5,717 bases of DNA from Fimbriimonadaceae bacterium. GTDB taxonomy: Bacteria; Armatimonadota; Fimbriimonadia; Fimbriimonadales; Fimbriimonadaceae. Of this stretch, positions 1-4,842 are shown piece after piece. Each line of letters starts with the position of its first letter. The stretch's first letter is position 1. The stretch is from assembly GCA_019454665.1 (NCBI GenBank), contig JACFNW010000163.1:1-5717 (forward strand). The letters are read 5' to 3'. The notes under the pieces are model-generated. The model saw only the letters and a list, made by a program, of their open reading frames with translations, ran no database searches and was not told the DNA's origin. A program made the translations under genes and the position numbers.

Positions 1-82
1 GACCTGTGGTTGCGAGTGGAGTCCTTTGCCCGAGGCCGGCAGCGACGAGGTCTGGTCTCATGCGCCTGCTCCTCCTCAGCCG

Positions 83-167
83 GGCTTGCCTCCCAATGAC
101 GAGGTCGCGTCGCCTCAGCCGATCCTAACGAACGATCGGTCCCACGCCCCAGCGCGTCAGGCAAGCC
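83..167. repeat. Nested inverted repeats with a cloverleaf-like outline
   Basis: A perfect 9-bp inverted repeat (GGCTTGCCT at 83-91, AGGCAAGCC at 159-167) encloses three smaller stems: 98-101/108-111 (4 bp, 6-nt loop), 119-124/134-139 (CCGATC/GATCGG, 6 bp, 9-nt loop) and 144-147/154-157 (4 bp, 6-nt loop). The 9-bp and 6-bp stems are the solid ones; 4-bp stems are easily found by chance in G+C-rich DNA. The outline resembles a cloverleaf of tRNA size, but neither strand has a T-loop GTTCRA motif, a proper 7-nt anticodon loop or a 7-bp acceptor, so it is not called a tRNA. It may be a structured RNA, a palindromic intergenic repeat or a mobile-element remnant. The strand is undetermined. Confidence 0.35.
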
Positions 168-171
168 GCAT

Positions 172-191
172 CCGAAGCCCCGACGCTTCGG
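172..191. repeat. Perfect 7-bp stem-loop
   Basis: CCGAAGC (172-178) pairs with GCTTCGG (185-191) around a 6-nt loop, and a T-G wobble could extend it by one pair. There is no T-run after it on either strand, so it does not look like a standard intrinsic terminator. It lies immediately after the larger nested repeat (83-167) and may belong to the same element. Confidence 0.45.
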
Positions 192-240
192 GCCATCCTC
201 TCCGCGCACCTCCGACGGGTTAGGATTCGTCCTTCCGTTT

Positions 241-253
241 GACGCGTAGCGTC
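241..253. promoter_or_regulatory. Short dyad, possible operator
   Basis: GACGC (241-245) and GCGTC (249-253) form a perfect 5-bp inverted repeat around GTA, about 48 bases before the first gene. A second dyad, ATGAT-CCCA-ATCAT (281-294), lies 6 bases before the start codon. Either could bind a dimeric regulator, but repeats this short are common by chance and no regulator gene is in the window. Confidence 0.15.
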
Positions 254-298
254 GAGCGGCCCACCCGTTTGCGAGTTGCCATGATCCCAATCATTACG

Positions 299-327
299 CA
301 ATGGCCGCGCCAAAGAGGCGGCCATTG
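299..327 (+). promoter_or_regulatory. 10-bp hairpin across the start codon of the first gene
   Basis: CAATGGCCGC (299-308) and GCGGCCATTG (318-327) form a perfect 10-bp inverted repeat with a 9-nt loop. The ATG at 301 lies inside the left arm, so in a transcript that includes it the start codon would be base-paired. No Shine-Dalgarno sequence precedes this ATG. The hairpin could limit translation of the first gene, or it could be a palindromic repeat end or DNA-binding site that happens to overlap the coding start. No T-run follows on either strand, so it is not a canonical terminator. Confidence 0.4.
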
Positions 328-750
328 AAAGTCGGTAGATTCATCGTCGGTCCAGGCCTGGGCCTTGCCGCAGTGGCTTCCGTCGGCGTGTTCCTGTGGG
401 CTCCGCGCCCGCTCGACGAACCGTCGAACATCCAAGCCGCACGCGAAAGGGCGAAGGTCGCCCGGACCCCTCCGCCCTTGGTCAAACCTGTGCCCGAAGA
501 CCTGCTCGCGCGGCCCCTGACGCCCGCGCAGCGTGCCGAGGTCGAGCGGATCTCCGAAGCTTGGCGCGTCGAACGCGAAGCCCTTGAATCCGAAATGCGG
601 CGTCACTCGAACGGTCTTCCGGAGCGTCCGGGCTCGGTCGAGGGCCTTCGGACGAGTCTGCAGGGCTATTCCGAACTGTCGGCTCGATACGATCGGGCCC
701 GTGAAGCCGCTTGGCGGCGGGCGCTGGCCGCCGTCGAGGACCTGCCATGA
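301..750 (+). CDS. Small membrane-anchored periplasmic protein with an LTxxQ-type helical region (CnrX/ZraP-like?)
   Basis: This 149-residue protein has a basic N-terminus (KRRPLK, residues 5-10), one hydrophobic segment at about 15-33 ending in FLWAP, a Pro-rich linker (about 55-68) and a helical charged region beginning LTPAQRAEVERISEAW (73-88), with a second amphipathic helix at about 118-146. An N-terminal anchor followed by an LTxxQ helix and helical pairs recalls the Spy/ZraP/CnrX group of periplasmic metal or stress sensors and chaperones; CnrX is of similar length. Against a direct metal-sensing role, it has only one histidine (H102) and no cysteine, so the usual ligands are largely missing. 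The ATG at 301 is the only good start, because an in-frame stop lies at 247. No Shine-Dalgarno is visible, and a hairpin covers the start. Its stop overlaps the TolC-like gene by 4 nt, so it is probably co-expressed with the efflux genes. It is likely a real gene; the family call is tentative. Confidence 0.65.
   Translation: MAAPKRRPLKVGRFIVGPGLGLAAVASVGVFLWAPRPLDEPSNIQAARERAKVARTPPPLVKPVPEDLLARPLTPAQRAEVERISEAWRVEREALESEMRRHSNGLPERPGSVEGLRTSLQGYSELSARYDRAREAAWRRALAAVEDLP
736..740 (+). promoter_or_regulatory. Shine-Dalgarno sequence that fixes the TolC-like start
   Basis: GAGGA lies 6 nt before the ATG at 747, inside the end of the preceding gene. It supports 747 rather than 711 as the start, and the peptide from 747 begins with a proper signal sequence. 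Together with the ATGA overlap it suggests translational coupling. Confidence 0.7.
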
Positions 751-2027
751 AAGCAACTCTCTGGTTCGCATTGGTTCCGGGTCTCGCATCCGCGCAGACC
801 GCTCTCACCCTCGAAGAGGCTCTCGCCACGGCGCGCCGTCAAGCACCTTCCATCGTGGCAGCCCAAGCCGAAGCGCGTTCCAAAGTCGGCGAGTGGCGTG
901 CGGCACAGAGCAACCTCGGTCCAAAGTTGACCGGCAACGGGTTCTATGCCGATTCGCGCAACGGCGCGACGCTCCAAACCATGGGCGGCATGCCGGACAC
1001 CACCATGGCGATGCCGGCCGGACGCACGACGGTGGGCAACCTCATGCTGATGTTGCCGCTCTACTCCGGAGGTCTGTTGGAATCCCGAACCGCCGCAGCC
1101 AAAGCGCGCGCGGCCGCCATCGAGGGCGCGGTGGACGAGGTCGTTGCCGAAACCCTCTTGGCCGTCAAGGAAGCGTACTTGACAGCACTGCTCGAGCAGG
1201 AACGCGTGGCGGCCCAGCGCGCGCGACTGAAGGCCGTCGAGGAGATGCTGCGCACCACTCAGGCCCGGTTCGATGAAGGCAAAGACCTCCAGGCCTCCGT
1301 CCTCCGCGTTCAAACGGAGTCGCTGATGGCTCAGCGCGACTTGCGCGCCGCGGAGAACTCCCGGGACAAGGCGCTCATCGGGCTTCAGCAAGTCATCGGC
1401 GGCGATCCGGGTGCGCCTCGCCCCACAGTGGGCGCCTTGGTCCAGACCGAGAACCCCTGGACGCTGGACGACTCGCTGGCCAACGCCCTGGAGCATCGGG
1501 GTTTGATCCAGGCTGCCCAAGCTCTGATCGCAGCCGCTCAAGCCGAGGTCCGGGCGGCGACGGCGCGGTCCGCACCCCAGGTCTACGGCCAGGCGATGGC
1601 GGACGCTTCGGGCGACCCGATGATGCGGGGTTCCACGTTCGGGGTGGTGCTGACCATCCCCCTCTACGACGGTGGCGAGCGTCGGGCGATGGCTTCGGCG
1701 ATGCGGGCCATGGTGGATCGCGAAACCGCCATGCTGCGCGCGATGCGGCTCGAGGTCGAGACCCAAGTGCGTCAGGCTTGGCTAGACCTCCAGACGGCGG
1801 CACAAGACGTGGAAGCCGCCCGATCGTCGGTCGCCGCGGCAGAGGCCGCCTACGACGTCGTGCGGCTGCGAGTCGAAGCTGGCAAGGGGATTCTCCTCGA
1901 ACAACTCGACGGGCTCCGCCTCGTGGCCGAGGCACGGTTGGCCCTGGCTCAAGCGCTTTTCGATCACCGGCTGGCCCTGGCGCGTCTCGAACGCGCCTCC
2001 GGTCGGACAGCAAAGGAACAACCATGA
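747..2027 (+). CDS. TolC-family outer-membrane efflux protein (OEP)
   Basis: This 426-residue protein would form the outer-membrane channel and periplasmic tunnel of a tripartite efflux pump, as a trimer. A signal peptide is visible (MKATLWFALVPGLASAQ, cleavage near residue 17). Two OEP repeats follow: residues about 19-205, starting LTLEEALATARRQAPSI, and about 230-420. Each repeat contains the characteristic strand end, LPLYSGG (103-109) in the first and IPLYDGG in the second, and long Ala/Arg/Glu-rich helices. The length is normal for the family. Both segments expected to be the extracellular barrel loops contain methionines: TMGGMPDTTMAMP (78-90) and DPMMRG (290-295). This is unusual and fits a soft-metal substrate, though that is inference. 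The gene overlaps its neighbours by 4 nt on both sides. The start at 747 is chosen for its signal peptide and the GAGGA site upstream. Confidence 0.93.
   Translation: MKATLWFALVPGLASAQTALTLEEALATARRQAPSIVAAQAEARSKVGEWRAAQSNLGPKLTGNGFYADSRNGATLQTMGGMPDTTMAMPAGRTTVGNLMLMLPLYSGGLLESRTAAAKARAAAIEGAVDEVVAETLLAVKEAYLTALLEQERVAAQRARLKAVEEMLRTTQARFDEGKDLQASVLRVQTESLMAQRDLRAAENSRDKALIGLQQVIGGDPGAPRPTVGALVQTENPWTLDDSLANALEHRGLIQAAQALIAAAQAEVRAATARSAPQVYGQAMADASGDPMMRGSTFGVVLTIPLYDGGERRAMASAMRAMVDRETAMLRAMRLEVETQVRQAWLDLQTAAQDVEAARSSVAAAEAAYDVVRLRVEAGKGILLEQLDGLRLVAEARLALAQALFDHRLALARLERASGRTAKEQP
2012..2017 (+). promoter_or_regulatory. Shine-Dalgarno sequence of the lipoprotein gene
   Basis: AAAGGA lies 6 nt before the ATG at 2024, inside the last codons of the TolC-like gene. 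It supports 2024 as the start. That start gives a short lipoprotein signal peptide, whereas the open frame upstream (from 1778) is an Arg-rich shadow of the TolC-like gene. Confidence 0.7.
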
Positions 2028-2491
2028 AGAACCTCCCCTTCCTCGCTCTCGCCGTCACGCTCCTGGCCTTCGGTTGCTCGGAGCCGCCCAAGGAATCCAC
2101 GGCTTCCCCTGCCGGCAACGAAGCCGCGAACGCACCCGCACCCAGCGAACCGACCACGGCCAAGGCGCCGAACCTCGGCGCGATCGTGGGCGGCGCGCAC
2201 TTTGGTGTGAAAGTGACGTCCGACCCGACCGAACCCAAGGTGGGCTCGGTCAAGTTCACGATCATGGCCGACCACCACGGTCAACCCGCCTCCGGTCTTC
2301 CCGTCCAGGTCCGCATCACCAAGATTGACGGCGATCAGCTGCCGGTCGCGGACGCCCAAGAGACCGGCGTCGGCCAGTTCGAAGCCACCGTGGAGATTCC
2401 CACGGCAGGCGACTACCACCTCGAAGCGATCCTCGGCGCCGGCAGCGGCCACGACGAGATCGCCAAGTACCGATTCACCGTCATCGAGTGA
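2024..2491 (+). CDS. Small predicted lipoprotein with a YtkA/FixH-like domain
   Basis: This 155-residue protein begins MKNLPFLALAVTLLAFGC. The lipobox-like LAFGC places the lipidated cysteine at residue 18; Ala at -3 and Phe at -2 make the lipobox imperfect. Serine follows the cysteine, which in Enterobacteria would allow outer-membrane sorting. A Pro/Ala/Glu-rich linker (about 20-50) leads to a beta-rich domain (about 57-155) of the YtkA/FixH kind, with TSDPTEPKVG (65-74), the central GQPASGLPV (86-94) and a final strand after PTAGDYHLEA (126-135). The same pattern recurs in the N-terminal domain of the next gene, so the two are paralogous. Unlike that copy, this one lacks the MPGMNM motif; possible metal ligands are H59, H84, H85, H132 and H143. 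The gene overlaps the TolC-like gene by 4 nt and probably encodes an accessory part of the efflux system facing the periplasm. Its exact role is unknown. Confidence 0.82.
   Translation: MKNLPFLALAVTLLAFGCSEPPKESTASPAGNEAANAPAPSEPTTAKAPNLGAIVGGAHFGVKVTSDPTEPKVGSVKFTIMADHHGQPASGLPVQVRITKIDGDQLPVADAQETGVGQFEATVEIPTAGDYHLEAILGAGSGHDEIAKYRFTVIE
2486..2488 (+). promoter_or_regulatory. Weak ribosome-binding site choosing between two adaptor starts
   Basis: Two starts are possible for the adaptor: GTG at 2488 (a 4-nt GTGA overlap, like the other junctions) and ATG at 2497 (5 nt after the preceding stop). GAG at 2486-2488 is 8 nt before the ATG, while nothing like a Shine-Dalgarno precedes the GTG. 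The ATG also gives a cleaner signal peptide (MRFTLSLLLF). I prefer 2497, but the GTG adds only three residues (MTP) and cannot be excluded. Confidence 0.4.
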
Positions 2492-2496
2492 CCCCC

Positions 2497-4842
2497 ATGC
2501 GCTTCACCCTCTCGCTCCTCCTGTTCCTCCTCGCCGTCGCATCGTGGGCGGCTAGCATCCAAACCGCCTCGTTCCGCATCGAAGTCGTGACCGACCCGGC
2601 CGTCATCCCCATTGGAAAGGCGAATCTGGTCGTCTCGGTAGCCGACGCTGCGGGCAAGCCGGTCGAAGGCGCCGAAGTTCGGGCCATCGCCAGCATGCCC
2701 GGGATGAACATGGGGGAGCGAGAGCAACCCGCCCGGCCAGAGGGCTCGCCAGGGGTCTATCTGGTGCCCGCGGTGTTCTCGATGGCGGGACTCTACGAAG
2801 TCACCGTCACGGTCAACGGTGAATCGGGCGTCGCCACGTTCCGCACCGGCGAGAACACGTCGGGATCGGAGGGGTTCCCCTGGGGTCGGGTGGCCCTGAT
2901 CGCCGGGGGCGTCGGCCTGGCCGCTTTCATCGTGTGGCGAATGAGACTGACCGGCCAGCGCGTCGCATGGAGCGGCATCTTCAACTTCAAAACGGCCGGT
3001 TCGTTGCTCCTTCTGTTCGGGGCCCTGGGCGCCGCGATCTGGGCGGTCAACAACCTGCGCCGCCCAGGTGCTATGACTCCCATCGAATCCCAGGCGATGG
3101 AGATGAACACGCCCGCCCCCGAAGGCGTCCACACGGTGGACCTCGTCGAGGTGGTTGCGCGGCCCCTTGGTGCGACGGTTTCGTACTCGGGCCAAGCCGT
3201 TGGGTTCGTCGAGCACGACGTGGTCGCACGGGTTTCCGGTGCGATCGTCGAGATGCCGGTCTATGTGGGCGACCGAGTCTCCAAGGGCCGGTTGCTCGCC
3301 CGGCTCGATACGTCGCTCACCGATCCGGAGGTCGCCATGAGGCGGGCCGCCGCCACCCGTGCCCGCGAGGGGGTCGGCGTCGCTGCTCTGGAGGCGCGCG
3401 AGAAGGCCGAGGAGATCCAGCAAGCCCAAGCCGAACTGATGATGGCGCGTGCCGAAGCCGACGAAGCCCACCAAATGGCTCTGGCGGCGCAGCACGGCCA
3501 GACGGTGGCGGAAGCCGATATCCGGGCCGCCAAGGCCGAATCGGCCGCGATGGCTGCCGAAGTCTCCTCCGCACAGGCCGATCTGGAGTATCAGAACGCC
3601 GAATTCCAGAGAGCGCGCAGCCTTCACGAACGGGGCGCGCTGACCCGCGATGAGTTCCAGCGCGCCCAAGCGGACCACAAGCGCGCCCAGGAGATGGTGC
3701 GCTTGGCCCAGGAGCGACAGCGGAGGAGCGAAGCCATGCGAGATGCGGCCGAGGCCGCGTGGGAGCGCGCCCGGTCGGAAGCGGCGGCTTATGCCCGCAA
3801 GTCCGCCCAGGCGCGAGAGGCCATTCGCGCCAAAGAGGCGGCCCTCCAACGCGCGCGTACCGCCGAGAGAGCCGCAGCGGCTCGAATCTCGCAAGAAGAG
3901 GCTATGGCCCGCGAAGCCGATGCTGGGTTGCGAGGCGCGGCGACGCTTCGCGGCTACTCCGAGCTGCGCAGCGAAACCGATGGCTTGGTTGTCCAGCGCC
4001 TCATCGCACCGGGGCAGGTGGTCATGCCCGGTCAGGCCGTGCTGCGCGTAGCGCAACTCGCCCCGATCCGGCTCCAAGCCAACGTGCCGGCGCTAGACCT
4101 GGCTCGCATCGCCGTCGGGGCCAGGGCGTTGGTCACCATCCACGGGTCGGAGAACCCGCCCTTGGAAGTCCGCGTGAGTTCCGTCGCGCCGAGCGTGGAC
4201 CCTGTCTCCCGCACGGGCATCGTCGAAGCGATCTTCGCCAACGCAACGGAAGCCGTCAGGCCGGGCCAGTTCCTGACGCTCGAGTTCGAAGTCGGGGAGT
4301 CGCAGGACGCGTTGGTCGTTCCCATGTCGGCCGTCGTGCGTCACGCAGCGGCCACGGGAGGCGTGTTGGCCAACGACGAGTCGGCTTTCGTCTGGGTCGC
4401 CGAGCCGGCGATGAACGCCGAGTTCACCCTGCGCCGACAACCCGTACGGCTGGGAGCGCGATCGGGCAGGAACGTCGCCGTGGTCGAGGGCCTCGCGCAA
4501 GGCGAGCAAGTGGTCGCACGTCCGTCGGCGATGCTCCAGCCGGGGCAGCGCGTCGTCGCTCGGACTTCGGAGGCGTTCACAAGCGACCTGACGGTCACGG
4601 TCACGGAGCGCGGCTACGAGCCCGCGACGCTGACCGTTCCGGCCGGCAAGGCGTTCACGATCACGTTCGTCCGGCAGGCCGATCCCTCGTGCGGAGACAG
4701 TTTGGTGTTTCCCACGCTGGACATCGAGAAGACCTTGCCCCATCGCGAGCCCGTGAAGGTCGAGATTCCCGCTCAGCCACCCGGTGAGATCAAGTTCGCC
4801 TGCGGCATGGACATGTACCGAGGCAAGGTCGTCGTGCGATGA
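2497..4842 (+). CDS. Multidomain RND periplasmic adaptor: YtkA-like domain, two TM helices, HlyD/MFP adaptor, C-terminal cupredoxin
   Basis: At 781 residues this is about twice the usual length of an RND adaptor. In order it shows: a signal peptide (1-19); a YtkA/FixH-like domain (about 22-118) with MPGMNM at 67-72; a membrane helix (about 131-148); a short Arg/Lys-bearing loop, predicted cytoplasmic; a second membrane helix (about 166-186); the first lipoyl half (about 228-272, with ARVSGAIVEMPVYVGDRVSKG); a long Ala/Arg/Glu-rich coiled-coil hairpin (about 276-486); the second lipoyl half (487-521); a beta-barrel (522-600); a membrane-proximal domain (605-690); and a cupredoxin-like domain (about 695-781) with C732, C769, M771 and M773. 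The hairpin tip carries R372, L376 and T383, matching the R-x3-L-x6-S spacing by which adaptors dock to TolC, with Thr for Ser. The core adaptor should link the pump to the TolC-like channel; the two extra domains probably bind or hand over metal, most likely copper or silver. The stop overlaps the RND gene by 4 nt. Confidence 0.92.
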   Translation: MRFTLSLLLFLLAVASWAASIQTASFRIEVVTDPAVIPIGKANLVVSVADAAGKPVEGAEVRAIASMPGMNMGEREQPARPEGSPGVYLVPAVFSMAGLYEVTVTVNGESGVATFRTGENTSGSEGFPWGRVALIAGGVGLAAFIVWRMRLTGQRVAWSGIFNFKTAGSLLLLFGALGAAIWAVNNLRRPGAMTPIESQAMEMNTPAPEGVHTVDLVEVVARPLGATVSYSGQAVGFVEHDVVARVSGAIVEMPVYVGDRVSKGRLLARLDTSLTDPEVAMRRAAATRAREGVGVAALEAREKAEEIQQAQAELMMARAEADEAHQMALAAQHGQTVAEADIRAAKAESAAMAAEVSSAQADLEYQNAEFQRARSLHERGALTRDEFQRAQADHKRAQEMVRLAQERQRRSEAMRDAAEAAWERARSEAAAYARKSAQAREAIRAKEAALQRARTAERAAAARISQEEAMAREADAGLRGAATLRGYSELRSETDGLVVQRLIAPGQVVMPGQAVLRVAQLAPIRLQANVPALDLARIAVGARALVTIHGSENPPLEVRVSSVAPSVDPVSRTGIVEAIFANATEAVRPGQFLTLEFEVGESQDALVVPMSAVVRHAAATGGVLANDESAFVWVAEPAMNAEFTLRRQPVRLGARSGRNVAVVEGLAQGEQVVARPSAMLQPGQRVVARTSEAFTSDLTVTVTERGYEPATLTVPAGKAFTITFVRQADPSCGDSLVFPTLDIEKTLPHREPVKVEIPAQPPGEIKFACGMDMYRGKVVVR

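Larger units (their letters stand above)
1..298. other. Intergenic/upstream region without a supportable gene, rich in inverted repeats
   Basis: No reading frame here looks like a protein. The longest plus-strand frame (26-223) begins at TTG, is low-complexity and rich in Pro, Ala, Ser and Arg, and shows no domain, signal peptide or ribosome-binding site. Minus-strand frames are equally unconvincing. What can be seen is structure: inverted repeats at 83-91/159-167, 119-124/134-139 and 172-178/185-191, an alternative pair at 122-129/219-226, and short dyads at 241-253 and 281-294. The 9-mer GACGAGGTC occurs twice (44-52 and 98-106), and CCTCAGCCG also occurs twice (74-82 and 113-121), so 98-121 resembles 44-82 with an internal deletion. 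This could be a degenerate dispersed repeat or the leader of the operon that starts at 301. No convincing sigma-70 promoter was found. Confidence 0.6.

Noticed and set aside
83..167. tRNA gene
   Set aside because: The outline is cloverleaf-like, but stem lengths are wrong (9-bp closing stem, 9-nt middle loop) and no T-loop consensus is present on either strand.
172..191. Intrinsic terminator of an upstream gene
   Set aside because: The stem is good, but there is no T-run on either strand and no gene end is visible in the window.
26..223. 65-codon plus-strand frame in the upstream region
   Set aside because: TTG start without a ribosome-binding site, low-complexity Pro/Ala/Arg composition, and overlap with the inverted repeats.
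270..297. Sigma-70-like promoter (TTGCGA, 16 nt, CATTAC) just before the first gene
   Set aside because: Only 4/6 and 3/6 matches to the consensus boxes. It would place the transcription start at or after the ATG; too weak to list as a feature.
666..1766. 366-codon open frame on the minus strand opposite the TolC-like gene
   Set aside because: Shadow of the TolC-like coding sequence; no domain, signal or plausible start site, and the opposite strand is strongly supported.
2488..2490. GTG start for the adaptor giving a 4-nt overlap like the other junctions
   Set aside because: No ribosome-binding site precedes it, and the ATG at 2497 gives a better signal peptide. The difference is only three residues, so it is kept as an alternative in the feature text.
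660..3980. Shared GYSEL peptide in the first gene (residues 122-126) and the adaptor (486-490)
   Set aside because: Five residues in unrelated structural contexts (helix end versus start of the second lipoyl half); best explained by chance.
2413..4077. 554-codon open frame on the minus strand opposite the adaptor gene
   Set aside because: It lies opposite a clearly conserved multidomain protein. Its translation has no recognisable domain and an odd Gly/Arg/His-rich composition, as expected for the antisense of G+C-rich, Ala/Glu-rich coiled-coil codons.
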